Source: Nocardioides marmoribigeumensis (GTDB lineage: Bacteria; Actinomycetota; Actinomycetes; Propionibacteriales; Nocardioidaceae). Taken from it: 64,000 nucleotides of DNA. Made by a program: the position numbers and the translations under genes. Shown in pieces: positions 25,903 to 35,668 of the stretch (position 1 is the stretch's first letter; every line of letters begins with the position of its first letter). The notes beneath the pieces were generated by a model, which did no database searches, was not told the DNA's origin, and worked only from the letters and a program-made list of their open reading frames with translations. The stretch covers positions 124,001-188,000 of the forward strand of contig NZ_JAVDYG010000001.1 of NCBI RefSeq assembly GCF_031458325.1. The letters run 5' to 3'.

Positions 25903-27630
25903 CTAGAGAACCCTTCCCTGGTCGGCACCGACCCGCGGGTCGTCCGGGTCGTTGTCGGCGAGCTCGAGCGCGGCGATCTCCGGGTGGTGGAGGTCGAAGG
26001 CCGGGGACTCCGAGCGGATGCGCGGCAGCGTGTGGAAGTTGTGCCGCGGCGGCGGGCAGCTGGTCGCCCACTCGAGCGAACGGCCCCAGCCCCACGGGTC
26101 GTCGACGAGGACGTCGGGCGACTTGGAGGTCTTGTAGACGTTCCACATGAACGGCAGCATCGAGGCGGCCAGGATGAACGCGCCCACCGTGGACACCTGG
26201 TTGAGGAAGGTGAACCCCTCGTCGGGCAGGTAGTCGGCGTAGCGACGCGGCATGCCCTCGACACCCAGCCAGTGCTGCACCAGGAACGTGGTGTGGAAGC
26301 CGACGAACAGCATCCAGAAGTGCACCTTGCCGAGACGCTCGTCGAGCATCTTGCCGAACATCTTGGGCCACCAGAAGTAGAACCCGGCGAACATCGCGAA
26401 CACCACGGTGCCGAACACCACGTAGTGGAAGTGGGCCACCACGAAGTAGCTGTCGGAGACGTGGAAGTCCAGCGGCGGTGCCGCCAGGATCACGCCGGTC
26501 AGTCCACCGAAGAGGAACGTCACCAGGAAGCCGAGCGACCACAGCATGGGCGTCTCGAACGTCAGGGACCCGTTCCACATCGTGCCGATCCAGTTGAAGA
26601 ACTTCACCCCCGTGGGCACCGCGATCAGCATCGTCATGCCGGAGAAGAACGCCAGGTCGACCGAGCCGGTGACGAACATGTGGTGGGCCCACACCGCCAT
26701 CGACAGGATCGCGATCGACAGGGTCGCGCCGACCAGGCCGACGTAGCCGAAGATCGGCTTGCGGCTGAAGACCGGCAGGACCTCGGTGATGATGCCGAAG
26801 AACGGCAACGCGATGATGTAGACCTCTGGATGGCCGAAGAACCAGAACAGGTGCTGCCACAGGATCGGGCCACCGTGCACCGGGTCGAAGACGTGGGCGC
26901 CGAAGGCCCGGTCGGCCTCGAGGGTGAGCAGGGCGGCCGCGAAGATCGGGAAGACCATCAGCACGAGCATGCTGGTGATGAGGGTGTTCCAGGTGAAGAT
27001 CGGCATCCGGAACATCGTGAGGCCCGGCGCCCGCATGCAGATGATCGTCGTGGTGAAGTTGACCGCGCCGAGGATCGTGCCCAGGCCGCTCATCCACAGG
27101 CCCATCACCCACAGGTCACCGCCGACGCCCGGGCTGTTGATGCCGTCGGACAGCGGGACGTAGGCGAACCAGCCGAAGGCCGCCGCGCCGCCCGGGGTCA
27201 GGAACCCGGCGGCCACGATGAGGCCACCGAAGAGGTAGAGCCAGTAGCTGAACATGTTGAGCCGCGGGAACGCCACGTCGGGCGCTCCGATCTGCAGCGG
27301 CATGATCGCGTTGCCGAAGGCGAAGAACAGGGGCGTCGCGAACAGCAGCAGCATGATCGTGCCGTGCATCGTGAACAGCTCGTTGTAGCGCTGGTCGCTC
27401 ACGACCTGCTGGCCGGGGTAGGCCAGCTCGGAGCGGATGATCAGCGCCATGATGCCGCCGAGGATGAACCAGGCGAACGAGGTGCCGAAGTAGAGCTTGC
27501 CGATCAGCTTGTGGTCGGTGGTGGTGAGCACGCGCACCACCTGCTGACCGATCGTCGGCTTGGGGCCGATGTGCGGGCCGTGCCCGCCGTGGCCGGCGGT
27601 GCCTGCGTGCGGGTCTGCGGTGGTGGTCAC
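25903..27630 (-). CDS. ctaD: Cytochrome c oxidase subunit I
   Basis: 575 aa from GTG 27630, overlapping the ctaC stop (GTGA). Twelve membrane helices carry the heme a/a3 and Cu-B ligands in [31 protein letters not shown] and [13 protein letters not shown]. It catalyses oxygen reduction coupled to proton pumping. The His-rich N-terminus before residue 25 is common in actinobacteria. Confidence 0.96.
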   Translation of the reverse strand: MTTTADPHAGTAGHGGHGPHIGPKPTIGQQVVRVLTTTDHKLIGKLYFGTSFAWFILGGIMALIIRSELAYPGQQVVSDQRYNELFTMHGTIMLLLFATPLFFAFGNAIMPLQIGAPDVAFPRLNMFSYWLYLFGGLIVAAGFLTPGGAAAFGWFAYVPLSDGINSPGVGGDLWVMGLWMSGLGTILGAVNFTTTIICMRAPGLTMFRMPIFTWNTLITSMLVLMVFPIFAAALLTLEADRAFGAHVFDPVHGGPILWQHLFWFFGHPEVYIIALPFFGIITEVLPVFSRKPIFGYVGLVGATLSIAILSMAVWAHHMFVTGSVDLAFFSGMTMLIAVPTGVKFFNWIGTMWNGSLTFETPMLWSLGFLVTFLFGGLTGVILAAPPLDFHVSDSYFVVAHFHYVVFGTVVFAMFAGFYFWWPKMFGKMLDERLGKVHFWMLFVGFHTTFLVQHWLGVEGMPRRYADYLPDEGFTFLNQVSTVGAFILAASMLPFMWNVYKTSKSPDVLVDDPWGWGRSLEWATSCPPPRHNFHTLPRIRSESPAFDLHHPEIAALELADNDPDDPRVGADQGRVL

Positions 27631-28478
27631 TCCGCGCCTCCCTGGGTCTCGAGCCCGGCCTGGGTGCGGGCGTAGTCGGCGCCCTCGAAGAGCCCGACGT
27701 GGTCGGGGTTCTGGCTCAGCGTCTTGAGGTAGGCGTCGTACTCGTCCGCGGAGACGATCTTGACGTTGAACAGCATCCGCGAGTGGTAGACGCCGCACAG
27801 CTCCGCGCACTTGCCGCGGTAGTCACCCTTGCGGGTGGGCGTGAGCGTGAACGTGTTGGTCTTGCCGGGGATGACGTCTTCCTTGTAGTGGAAGCCGGCC
27901 ACCCAGAAGGAGTGGATGACGTCGGGCGAGTCGAGGTCGAAGCGCACGACCTCGTCGACCGGCAGCACCAGCGTCGGCGGGTCGGCCGGGGTGCCGACGA
28001 CGTTGACGGTCTGGCCGCCGATCGCGTCGTCCTTGTAGTAGTTGAAGCTCCACGACCACTTCTGGCCGACGACCTTGATGATGTGGTCGGGCTCGGGCGC
28101 GGCCTTGACCTCGTCCTGGACCTTGACGACGTAGTCGAAGAGCACCAGCACCACGATGACCGGGGCGACCGTGTAGAGGATCTCCATCGGCAGGTTGTAG
28201 CGCGTCTGCAGCGGGACCTCGTCGTCGCTGCGGCGGCGGAACTTGATGACGGAGTAGAAGATCAGGCCCCAGACCAGGACGCCGACCACCAGGGCGGCGA
28301 CCCACGTCCATTGCCAGAACTCGATCATCACGTTGGACCGGTCGGACGCGGCCTCGGGCATGGCGCCGCGCTTCCACTCGTCCTGCTGGGCCTGCGAGCA
28401 GGAGGCCAGGAGGAGGAGCACGGGAATCAGGGCGACCCCGGTAAGGCGGCGTGCGCGCTTGGGGAGCTGCAGACCCAC
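27627..28478 (-). CDS. ctaC: Cytochrome c oxidase subunit II
   Basis: 283 aa from GTG 28478 with GAGAGG upstream. A lipoprotein-type signal (LLLLASC) and two membrane helices precede the cupredoxin domain, whose Cu-A ligands lie in [12 protein letters not shown]. It accepts electrons from QcrC. It is the first gene of ctaC-ctaD-ctaF, divergent from a cysteine desulfurase gene 160 bases away. Confidence 0.95.
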   Translation of the reverse strand: MGLQLPKRARRLTGVALIPVLLLLASCSQAQQDEWKRGAMPEAASDRSNVMIEFWQWTWVAALVVGVLVWGLIFYSVIKFRRRSDDEVPLQTRYNLPMEILYTVAPVIVVLVLFDYVVKVQDEVKAAPEPDHIIKVVGQKWSWSFNYYKDDAIGGQTVNVVGTPADPPTLVLPVDEVVRFDLDSPDVIHSFWVAGFHYKEDVIPGKTNTFTLTPTRKGDYRGKCAELCGVYHSRMLFNVKIVSADEYDAYLKTLSQNPDHVGLFEGADYARTQAGLETQGGAE

Positions 28479-28638
28479 AGACAGGCCTCTCTCTTCACAT
28501 CACGACGGACACCGGAAACCCTACTACTGCGGGTGCCCGCAGTGGCCTCCCGGCGTCGGATCGGCGCCGGATGTGATCCTTCCGACGCCTGGCGCGACCG
28601 CGACGGGCGGGTCGGGCACCCTGCCGCACAATGATCAC

Positions 28639-29751
28639 GTGCCCGGCTACCTCGACTCCGCGTCGTCCGAGCCGCTGTCCGCACGGGCCCGCGAGACGCT
28701 CCTGGCGGCGTACGACGCGGGGTGGGCCGACCCGCTCCGGCTGCACGACCCCGCCCGGCGGGCGCGCCTGCTCCTCGACAACGCCCGCGCCGCGACGGCC
28801 GAGGCGCTGGGCGTGCGTGACGACGAGGTGAGCCTCACTCCGTCGGGGACCCAGGCGGTCCACCTGGGCGTCCTCGGCCTCCTCCGCGGCCGCCGCGAGG
28901 TGGCGACACGCGTGGTGCACTCCGCCGTCGAGCACTCGGCGGTGTTCGCGGCGGTCCGCTGGGCGGAGGTCGGCTCCACCGCGGTGGGGGTCGACCCCTC
29001 CGGACGGGTGGAGCTCGACGCCCTGCGGGCGGCCCTGGCCGAGCCGGCGGCACTGGTCGCCGTCCAGCAGGCCAACCCCGAGGTGGGCACGCTCCAGCCG
29101 CTGGACGACGTGGCCGACGCCGCAGCAGGCGTGCCGCTCCTGGTGGACGCGTGCGCCACGGGAACCCGGCTCCCGCTCCCCCGGCACTGGGACGTCGCGG
29201 CGCTGTCGGCGCACAAGTGGGGCGGACCAGCCGGCGTCGGCGTCCTCCTCGTGCGCCGCGGCGCGCGCTGGCGCCCCCCGTGGCCCACCGACGACCGGGT
29301 CGACCACCGCGTCGCCGGCTTCGAGAACGTCCCGGCCGCGCTGGCCGCCGCGGCCGCGCTCCAGGAGCGCGTCGCGGAGCGCGACTCGCTCGCCCAGCGC
29401 CACGCGCGGCTCGCCGAGCGCCTGCGCGGCCACCTCGCCGGGTTCGAGGACGTCGACGTCCACGGGCCGGCCGACCCGGGGCTGCGGCTCCCCCACCTGG
29501 TCTCGTTCTCGTTCCTGTACGTCGACGGGGAGGCCCTGGTGCAGGCGCTGGCCGAGCGGGGCTGGTCGGTGGCCAGCGGCTCGGCCTGCACGTCCTCGGC
29601 GATGGAGCCCTCCCACGTGCTCGTCGCCATGGGCGCACTGACCCACGGCAACGCCCGGGTCTCCTTCGCCGCCGACACGACCGAGGACGACGTCGACCGG
29701 CTCGCGGCCGACCTCCGCGCGGTCGTCGACGACCTCAGGGCGCGGCTGTGA
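28639..29751 (+). CDS. Cysteine desulfurase (class V aminotransferase)
   Basis: 370 aa from GTG 28639, six bases after CACAAT, so probably leaderless. The PLP Lys is in ALSAHKWGGPAGVG and the substrate-activating cysteine lies in the loop SGSACTSSAMEPSHVL, as in IscS/NifS. It removes sulfur from cysteine as a persulfide. The next gene, overlapping by four bases, encodes the sulfur carrier TusA, the usual partner for tRNA thiolation or sulfur transfer. ErpA is encoded about 2 kb away. Confidence 0.87.
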   Translation: MPGYLDSASSEPLSARARETLLAAYDAGWADPLRLHDPARRARLLLDNARAATAEALGVRDDEVSLTPSGTQAVHLGVLGLLRGRREVATRVVHSAVEHSAVFAAVRWAEVGSTAVGVDPSGRVELDALRAALAEPAALVAVQQANPEVGTLQPLDDVADAAAGVPLLVDACATGTRLPLPRHWDVAALSAHKWGGPAGVGVLLVRRGARWRPPWPTDDRVDHRVAGFENVPAALAAAAALQERVAERDSLAQRHARLAERLRGHLAGFEDVDVHGPADPGLRLPHLVSFSFLYVDGEALVQALAERGWSVASGSACTSSAMEPSHVLVAMGALTHGNARVSFAADTTEDDVDRLAADLRAVVDDLRARL

Positions 29752-29981
29752 GCGCCGCCCCGGTCGAGCTGGACTGCCGGGGGCTGCGCTGCCCGGCGCC
29801 GGTCATCCGCCTCGCGAAGCTGTCCGCGACCCTGCCCTCGGGCACCACCGTCGAGGTGGCCTGCGACGACCCGGCCGCGCTGACCGACGTCCCGGCGTGG
29901 TGCCGCCTGCGGGGTCACGAGTACGCCGGCCGCCGCGACGCCGAGGACGGCGTGGCGGTGCTCAGCGTGCGGCTCGCGTGA
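29748..29981 (+). CDS. Sulfurtransferase TusA family protein
   Basis: 77 aa, GTG 29748 overlapping the desulfurase stop. The defining motif LDCRGLRCPAPVIRL contains the CPxP cysteine that accepts the persulfide, followed by the short beta-alpha-beta fold. It probably takes sulfur from the upstream desulfurase. The final acceptor (tRNA modification, molybdenum cofactor or another pathway) is not indicated in the window. Confidence 0.9.
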   Translation: MSAAPVELDCRGLRCPAPVIRLAKLSATLPSGTTVEVACDDPAALTDVPAWCRLRGHEYAGRRDAEDGVAVLSVRLA

Positions 29982-29985
29982 CCCC

Positions 29986-30007
29986 GACGAGCTCCGTCGA
30001 GCTCGTC
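29986..30007. terminator. Bidirectional hairpin between tusA and the PfkB kinase
   Basis: GACGAGCTC (29986-29994) and GAGCTCGTC (29999-30007) pair perfectly around CGTC, between two convergent genes. Confidence 0.6.
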
Positions 30008-30021
30008 GAGCTCGACCACCG

Positions 30022-31008
30022 TCAGGGGCGGGCGGTCCTCACGTGGGGCGCGATCTCCTCACGCGCCTCCTCGCCGTACGCCGCGGCCAGGCGGTCGAGG
30101 AACACCGCCCGGTGGAGGGTGTACTCCTGCGTGCCGACGCGCTCGACGACGTAGACCGCGAGCAGGCAGCCGAGCTGCGCGGCCCGCTCCGAGGTGAGGC
30201 CCCAGCTGAGCGCGGCGAGGAACCCGGCGCGGAACGCGTCGCCCACGCCGGTCGGCTCGACCTTGGCGACCTCGGGGACCGCCTTGACCGAGATCGACTG
30301 CTCGCCCTTGCGGTCGAGCCGCACACCCTCGGCCCCGAGGGTGACCACCCAGGTGCCGACCCGGTCGAGCACCTCTGCGGCGGTCCAGCCGGTCTTCTGG
30401 CAGAGCAGCGCGGCCTCGTACTCGTTGGTGAACAGCAGGTCGGCGCCCTCGACGAGGTCGCGGATCATCTCGCCGTCGCCGAAGGCCAGCTGCTGGGACG
30501 GGTCGGCGACGAAGCGGTAGCCCCGGTCGCGGCACTCCTGCGTGTGTCGCAGCATCGCCTGCGGGTCGTTGGGGCCGACGTGGACGTAGTCGACGTGACC
30601 CAGCCGGTCGACGATCGGGCGCAGCTCGATCTCGCGCGCCTCGGACATCGCGCCGGCGTAGAACGAGGCGATCTGGGCCATCGTCTCGTCGTTGGTGCAG
30701 ACGAAGCGCGCGGTGTGCTTCTCGCTGGAGACGTGGACGGAGTCGCAGTCCACGTTGTGGCGCTCGAGCCACGACCGGTAGTCGACGAAGTCGGAGCCGA
30801 CGGCGCCGGCCAGGACCGGCCGCAGGCCGAGGCTGCCCAGCCCGAAGGTGATGTTGGCCGCGCACCCTCCGCGCCGGATCTCGAGGTCCTCCACGAGGAA
30901 GGAGAGCGCGATCTTGTCGAGCTGGTCGACGACGAGGGAGTCGGAGAACCGGCCCGGGAAGGACATCAGGTGGTCGGTCGCGATGGAGCCGGTGACGATG
31001 AGGGACAC
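30022..31008 (-). CDS. PfkB-family carbohydrate/nucleoside kinase (CbhK/AdoK-like)
   Basis: 328 aa from GTG 31008, six bases after TACATT. Ribokinase-family signatures are GGCAANITFGLG near the N-terminus and PTGVGDAFRAGFLAAL, whose Asp is the catalytic base. In Mycobacterium tuberculosis the comparable gene near the qcr/cta region encodes an adenosine kinase (Rv2202c); orthology here is inferred from family and context. Adenosine, ribose and fructose are all possible substrates. Confidence 0.83.
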   Translation of the reverse strand: MSLIVTGSIATDHLMSFPGRFSDSLVVDQLDKIALSFLVEDLEIRRGGCAANITFGLGSLGLRPVLAGAVGSDFVDYRSWLERHNVDCDSVHVSSEKHTARFVCTNDETMAQIASFYAGAMSEAREIELRPIVDRLGHVDYVHVGPNDPQAMLRHTQECRDRGYRFVADPSQQLAFGDGEMIRDLVEGADLLFTNEYEAALLCQKTGWTAAEVLDRVGTWVVTLGAEGVRLDRKGEQSISVKAVPEVAKVEPTGVGDAFRAGFLAALSWGLTSERAAQLGCLLAVYVVERVGTQEYTLHRAVFLDRLAAAYGEEAREEIAPHVRTARP

Positions 31009-31032
31009 CCCTGGAATGTACCCGCGGACACT

Positions 31033-31042
31033 ACTGATCAGT
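31033..31042. promoter_or_regulatory. Palindrome ACTGATCAGT in a divergent promoter region
   Basis: A perfect 10-bp palindrome lies between the leftward PfkB kinase (TACATT -10 at 31015-31020) and the rightward small gene (TAGCGT -10 at 31071-31076). It could be an operator. A short palindrome can also arise by chance. Confidence 0.25.
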
Positions 31043-31083
31043 ACGCGTAGGTCGACCCGTGAGTAACCCCTAGCGTCGATCAC

Positions 31084-31314
31084 ATGAGCTACGAACGCCT
31101 CCCCTACGCCGACGCCGAAACCCCCCGCGCGATGAGCACCGACTGCCTCGAGGCGGGCACCAACCTGCACCTGCCGGGCCAGCGCGCCGTGGAGACCACC
31201 GGCGGTGACCTGTTCGACGAGGCCGTGGCCGGGCACCCGACCTTCGCCTCCTCGGTCGCCGTCCCCGACAGCCTCGCCCGCCTCGCCGGCGAGATGGCGC
31301 TGCACTTCGACTGA
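31084..31314 (+). CDS. Small hypothetical protein
   Basis: 76 aa, acidic, no membrane segment, cysteine pair or recognised motif. ATG 31084 lies seven bases after a TAGCGT -10 element with no ribosome-binding site, fitting a leaderless gene. Codon third positions are strongly GC-biased like real genes here. It is divergent from the PfkB kinase. Function unknown. Confidence 0.6.
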   Translation: MSYERLPYADAETPRAMSTDCLEAGTNLHLPGQRAVETTGGDLFDEAVAGHPTFASSVAVPDSLARLAGEMALHFD

Positions 31315-31389
31315 GCACGCCGCCTCCGGCCTGCGGCCCGGTCACCCGTCACGGGTGGCCGGGCTTGCTCGTCCGCGGATACTTCCAGC

Positions 31390-31863
31390 GTGCGTGAGCG
31401 TCGAGGTGTGGGGTCCGGTCTGGCCGGCTTCGCGATCCTGGTGGCGATGCTCCTCGCCTGGTGGCTGGCCAGCGGCAACGGTCCGGGCGGGCCGCCGGGC
31501 TCCGCCTCGCGCCTGAACCAGCCGGGCGCCGCGACGGCGCCGGTCACCACCGCGCCGTCCGCCCCGCCCCGCACGGTCCCCCGGGGGCTCCCCCTGGTCA
31601 CGTGGGAGCAGGAGGGCACCACGCTGCGGCTGACCTACCGCCGCGGCGACGACGACTGCTTCGGCGGCCTCGACACCCCGCGCGTGCGGGAGACCGACGT
31701 CGCCGTCGAGATCACGCTCCTGCGCCGCTCGGGCGCGCCCGCCTCGTGCCCCTTCACCACGACCGACACCGCGCTGGTCGACCTCGACGGCCCGGTGGGC
31801 GACCGCTCGGTGCTCGACGGGGCGTACGTCGACCGGCGGGTCCGCGTGCGGCCGGCCTCCTGA
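31390..31863 (+). CDS. Membrane-anchored hypothetical protein
   Basis: 157 aa from GTG 31390, six bases after GATACT. One N-terminal helix (GLAGFAILVAMLLAWWLASG) is followed by a Pro/Ala/Thr linker and a small extracytoplasmic domain with two cysteines (DDDCFGGL, ASCPFTTT) that could form a disulfide. No family recognised. Confidence 0.65.
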   Translation: MRERRGVGSGLAGFAILVAMLLAWWLASGNGPGGPPGSASRLNQPGAATAPVTTAPSAPPRTVPRGLPLVTWEQEGTTLRLTYRRGDDDCFGGLDTPRVRETDVAVEITLLRRSGAPASCPFTTTDTALVDLDGPVGDRSVLDGAYVDRRVRVRPAS

Positions 31864-31887
31864 GCGATCGGGCCGGAAAAAGACCGA

Positions 31888-31907
31888 AGCCCCGGCGAAC
31901 CGGGGCT
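31888..31907 (-). terminator. Terminator of erpA (also usable by the rightward gene)
   Basis: AGCCCCGG (31888-31895) pairs with CCGGGGCT (31900-31907) around CGAA. On the minus strand it is followed by TTCGGTCTTTTT, one of the few intrinsic terminators in the window with a T-run. Confidence 0.75.
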
Positions 31908-31925
31908 CAGGGTCCAGCAGTCAGC

Positions 31926-32276
31926 TCAGTGGAAGCTGTCGCCGCAGGCGCAGGAGCCGGAGGCGTTGGGGTTGTCGATGGTGAACCCCTGCTTCTCGAT
32001 GGTGTCGACGAAGTCGATCGTCGCGCCGTTGAGGTAGGGCTTGCTCATGCGGTCCACGACCACGCCGACGCCGTCGAAGTCGGTGATGACGTCACCGTCG
32101 AGGTCGCGCTCGTCGAAGAACAGCTGGTAGCGCAGCCCCGAGCAGCCACCCGGCTGCACGGCGATGCGGAGCTTGAGGTCGTCGCGGCCCTCCTGGGAGA
32201 GGAGGCTGCGCACCTTGTCGGCGGCGGCCGTCGACAGGTTGATCTGGTCCTGGCGGGTCTCGACCTGCTCGGTCAT
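31926..32276 (-). CDS. erpA: Iron-sulfur cluster insertion protein ErpA/IscA type
   Basis: 116 aa, ATG 32276 with AGGGAG upstream. A-type carrier signatures are QPGGCSGLRYQL and the C-terminal SGSCACGDSF, giving three cluster-binding cysteines. It carries Fe-S clusters to client enzymes; NadA and LipA encoded in this window are typical clients. The A-type family name is firm, the ErpA label less so. Confidence 0.88.
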   Translation of the reverse strand: MTEQVETRQDQINLSTAAADKVRSLLSQEGRDDLKLRIAVQPGGCSGLRYQLFFDERDLDGDVITDFDGVGVVVDRMSKPYLNGATIDFVDTIEKQGFTIDNPNASGSCACGDSFH

Positions 32277-32407
32277 GGAGGCGACTCCCTGGGGCTAGGC
32301 GTGTGGGTCGGGGGCGTGGTGACGACCCCTCGTCAGGTCCAATCGTCGCACACGCACGGTTATTCCTGGTGTCGCGTCGGTCTCGTCCCAGCCGGTCGCT
32401 CGCCCGG

Positions 32408-33505
32408 TCACCGGGACGGCGACCAGGTGCGGGCCACCCGCTCCGCCAGGTCGGCCAGGGCGCCGGCCGGGTCGGCGAAGGCACGCTCCTCCCCGACCAG
32501 GTCGACCACGGCGTACGCCGACTCGACGCCCAGCGCCCGCATCTCGCGGGAGCCCACCAGCACCTGGCCGGCCAGGGCCACGCAGGGCTGGAGGGCGCGC
32601 TGGGCCACCGACGCGACGCCGTAGGGCACCTTGCCCGAGCGCGAGGAGAAGTCGAAGGCACCCTCGCCGGTCACGACCAGGTCGGCCCGGGCGGCGCGCT
32701 CGGGGAGCCCGACGGCCTCGGCCACCAGCTCGACGCCGGGCTGCCGGGTCGCGCCGAGCAGCAGCAGCGCGAAGCCGAGACCGCCGGCGGCGCCGGCCCC
32801 CGGGCTGAGGGAGGTGCGCCGGTCGGTCGCGGCGACCAGCCGCTCGAGCGTCCCCTCGACCCAGGTGAGCCGCTCGGCGGTGACGCCCTTCTGGGGCCCG
32901 TAGGTGTTGGTCGCCCCACGCAGCCCGAGGAGCTGGTTGTCGACGTCGCTCGCCGCCACCAGCTCGACCCCGGCGAGGCGCTCACGAGCCGGTGCGAGGT
33001 CGACCGAGTCCACGGTCGCCAGGCCGGCAGGTCCGCGGTCGAGGGCGCCCACCGGCTCGGAGGTGGCCCCGAGGGCGGACAGCAGGCCCGCTCCCCCGTC
33101 GTTGGTGCCCGTGCCCCCGAGCCCGACGACCACGCGGGTCGCTCCGCCGTCGACGGCCGCGGCGAGGAGCGCTCCGACACCGCGGGTGTGGGCGGTCTCG
33201 GGGTCGCGGTCGTCGGCCAGGTGCAGGCCGCACGCCTGCGCGGCCTCGACGTACGCCGTCGTGCCGACCCGCAGCACCGCCGCGGGGACCTCGCCGCCGA
33301 AGGCCCTGGGCACCACGACCGCCTCCAGCTCGCCACCGAGCGCGTGGTGGAGCACGTCGAGGAAGCCCGGGCCGCCGTCGGCCATCGGCACCAGGTCGAG
33401 CTCGTCCCCCGGCGCCTGCCGGGCCCAGCCCTCGGCGATGGCCCGGGCTGCCTCGACGGCGGTGAGCGTGCCGGCGAACTTGTCGGGCGCGACCAGCACC
33501 CTCAT
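32408..33505 (-). CDS. Glycerate 2-kinase (GlxK/GarK family)
   Basis: 365 aa, ATG 33505. N-terminal VLVAPDKFAGTLTAVEAARAI, VPMADGGPGF and GLGGTGTNDGGAGLL are characteristic of the glycerate kinase family. It phosphorylates glycerate using ATP. Its start lies in the stop codon of the upstream hydroxyacid dehydrogenase (ATGA), so the pair probably converts glyoxylate or hydroxypyruvate through glycerate to phosphoglycerate. Confidence 0.9.
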   Translation of the reverse strand: MRVLVAPDKFAGTLTAVEAARAIAEGWARQAPGDELDLVPMADGGPGFLDVLHHALGGELEAVVVPRAFGGEVPAAVLRVGTTAYVEAAQACGLHLADDRDPETAHTRGVGALLAAAVDGGATRVVVGLGGTGTNDGGAGLLSALGATSEPVGALDRGPAGLATVDSVDLAPARERLAGVELVAASDVDNQLLGLRGATNTYGPQKGVTAERLTWVEGTLERLVAATDRRTSLSPGAGAAGGLGFALLLLGATRQPGVELVAEAVGLPERAARADLVVTGEGAFDFSSRSGKVPYGVASVAQRALQPCVALAGQVLVGSREMRALGVESAYAVVDLVGEERAFADPAGALADLAERVARTWSPSR

Positions 33506-34443
33506 CCGCGGTCGCCCCCGAGCTCCTCCGCGACGTGGCGGGCCGCGGTCCGGGCCATCGCCTCACGGGTCTGCGGGGTCGCGCTGCCCAGGTGCGGCAG
33601 CAGGGTCAGACGAGGGGTGGCCAGCAGCCGCGCGGGGACGTGCGGCTCGTCGTCGTACACGTCGAGGCCGGCGGCGAGGAGACGCCCGTCGTCGAGCCGG
33701 TCGCAGAGCGCCTCGGCGTCGAGGACGGGCCCGCGGGCGGTGTTGACCACGATCGCGCCGGGCGGCAGGAGGTCCAGCTCGCGCGGACCGACCAGCCCGC
33801 GCGTCTCCTCGGTGAGGGGGACGTGGAGGCTGAGCACGTCGCTGGCCCGGAGCAGGTCGTCGAGGTGCTCGACGTGCCCCGGCTCGTCGCACGAGGAGCG
33901 GTGGGTGTGCCGCACCCGCATTCCCAGCGCTCGGGCAGCCGCGCCCAGACGCTGGGCGATGTGACCGAAGCCGACCAGGCCCAGCGTCGCGCCCTCGAGG
34001 TCGCGCCCCGACACCTCGTCGAAGGGCAGACCGGTCCACTTCCCCGCCCGGACCATCGCCTGGGCGGCGTCGACCTGGCGGGCCGCCATGAGCACCAGGG
34101 CCAGGGCCAGCTCGGCCGTCGCGACCGCGGTCGGCGCCGGGGCGTTGCGCAGCACGACGCCGTGCCGCTCGAGGGCAGCGAGGTCCATGCCGTCGGTCCC
34201 CGCCCCGGCGACCGAGACCACCTTCAGCGACCGCAGCCGCTCGAGGTCGTGCTCGGTGAGCCGCTGCTGGGCGTTGCAGACCAGCGCGACGGCCTCGCCT
34301 GCCTCGGGGTGCTCCAGCAGCCCCGCGGCCCCGACCACGCGGACGTCGCAGCCGGGCAGGTCGACGGTGAGGTCGACCGGGAGCCCCGAGCCGGGGCCGA
34401 CGGGCAGGGTGACCAGGACGACGGGACGCGCGTGAGGAGGCAC
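33502..34443 (-). CDS. D-2-hydroxyacid dehydrogenase (glyoxylate/hydroxypyruvate reductase type)
   Basis: 313 aa from GTG 34443. The NAD(P)-binding motif GLVGFGHIAQRLG and the catalytic residues in NTARGPVLD, GLDVYDDEP and PHLGSAT (His) are in order. It overlaps the glycerate kinase by four bases, which supports hydroxypyruvate or glyoxylate as the substrate rather than phosphoglycerate or lactate. Confidence 0.87.
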   Translation of the reverse strand: MPPHARPVVLVTLPVGPGSGLPVDLTVDLPGCDVRVVGAAGLLEHPEAGEAVALVCNAQQRLTEHDLERLRSLKVVSVAGAGTDGMDLAALERHGVVLRNAPAPTAVATAELALALVLMAARQVDAAQAMVRAGKWTGLPFDEVSGRDLEGATLGLVGFGHIAQRLGAAARALGMRVRHTHRSSCDEPGHVEHLDDLLRASDVLSLHVPLTEETRGLVGPRELDLLPPGAIVVNTARGPVLDAEALCDRLDDGRLLAAGLDVYDDEPHVPARLLATPRLTLLPHLGSATPQTREAMARTAARHVAEELGGDRG

Positions 34444-34466
34444 GTGGGACTGAATAGCATGCGCGC

Positions 34467-35648
34467 ATGACGACCACCCCCGTGGACCTCCCGCTGCTCA
34501 CCCTGGGTCGGGGCCGCGACCCGCAGTCCGAGCGGGGCGTGGACTGCCCCGGCGACCTCCCGGCGGCCTCCGACCCCGGCCTGGTCGAGCGTGCCCGGGC
34601 GGCCAAGGCGGCGCTCGGCGACCGGGTGTTCGTGCTGGGCCACCACTACCAGCGCGACGAGGTCATCCAGTTCGCCGACGTGACCGGGGACTCCTTCAAG
34701 CTCGCGCGGGAGGCCGCCGCACGGCCGGCCGCGGAGTACATCGTCTTCTGCGGCGTCCACTTCATGGCCGAGTCGGCCGACATCCTCACCGCCGACCACC
34801 AGAAGGTCGTGCTGCCCGACCTCGCGGCCGGCTGCTCGATGGCCGACATGGCGCGGATCGCCCAGGTCGAGGACGCCTGGGACGCGCTCGAGCGGGCCGG
34901 GGTGGCGGCGACGACGGTGCCGGTGACCTACATGAACTCCTCGGCCGACATCAAGGCGTTCTGCGGCCGCCACGGCGGCACGGTCTGCACCTCCAGCAAC
35001 GCCGAGGTCGCGCTGGACTGGGCGTTCGACCAGCACGGCCCCGACACCAAGGTGCTCTTCCTGCCCGACCAGCACCTCGGACGCAACACCGCGGTCCTTC
35101 AGCTGGGGCTCTCGCTCGAGGACTGCGTGGTCTGGGACCCGCTGCGCGCCCACGGTGGCCTGACCCCCGAGCAGCTGGCCGACGCCCGGATGATCCTGTG
35201 GAAGGGCCACTGCTCGGTGCACGGCCGCTTCTCCCCCGACTGCGTCGACGAGGTCCGCGAGCGCGTGCCCGGCGTCACCGTGCTGGTCCACCCCGAGTGC
35301 ACCCACGAGGTCGTGACCAAGGCCGACCTGGTCGGGTCGACCGAGTTCATCATCACGACCATCGCCGCCGCGCCCGCCGGGTCGGCGTGGGCGGTCGGCA
35401 CCGAGCTCAACCTCGTGCAGCGCCTGGCCACCGAGCACCCCGACAAGACCGTGGTCTTCCTCGACCGGACGGTCTGCTACTGCGCCACGATGAACCGGAT
35501 CGACCTGCCTCACCTGGTCTGGGCCCTGGAGAGCCTGGTCGCCGGACAGGAGGTCAACGTGATCGAGGTCGACCCCGAGACCGAGCACTTCGCCCAGGTC
35601 GCGCTGCAGCAGATGCTCGACCTGCCGGGCCGGTCCCCCCGCGGCTGA
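34467..35648 (+). CDS. nadA: Quinolinate synthase
   Basis: 393 aa, the longer actinobacterial form. NadA motifs include LGHHYQRDEVIQFAD, IVFCGVHFMAE (Cys95), GGTVCTSSNA and RTVCYCATMN; one cysteine from each of the last three segments binds the 4Fe-4S cluster. It condenses iminoaspartate with dihydroxyacetone phosphate in NAD synthesis. ATG 34467 is six bases after TAGCAT, so probably leaderless. nadB and nadC are not adjacent. Confidence 0.95.
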   Translation: MTTTPVDLPLLTLGRGRDPQSERGVDCPGDLPAASDPGLVERARAAKAALGDRVFVLGHHYQRDEVIQFADVTGDSFKLAREAAARPAAEYIVFCGVHFMAESADILTADHQKVVLPDLAAGCSMADMARIAQVEDAWDALERAGVAATTVPVTYMNSSADIKAFCGRHGGTVCTSSNAEVALDWAFDQHGPDTKVLFLPDQHLGRNTAVLQLGLSLEDCVVWDPLRAHGGLTPEQLADARMILWKGHCSVHGRFSPDCVDEVRERVPGVTVLVHPECTHEVVTKADLVGSTEFIITTIAAAPAGSAWAVGTELNLVQRLATEHPDKTVVFLDRTVCYCATMNRIDLPHLVWALESLVAGQEVNVIEVDPETEHFAQVALQQMLDLPGRSPRG

Positions 35649-35668
35649 GGCTCCCGCGCGGGTGCGGG

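Noticed and set aside
25411-27675. A 754-codon open frame on the plus strand opposite ctaF/ctaD/ctaC
   Set aside because: Its translation is Arg/His/Asp/Glu-rich with no domain, and it mirrors strongly conserved oxidase genes. Long antisense frames are expected in DNA of this GC content.
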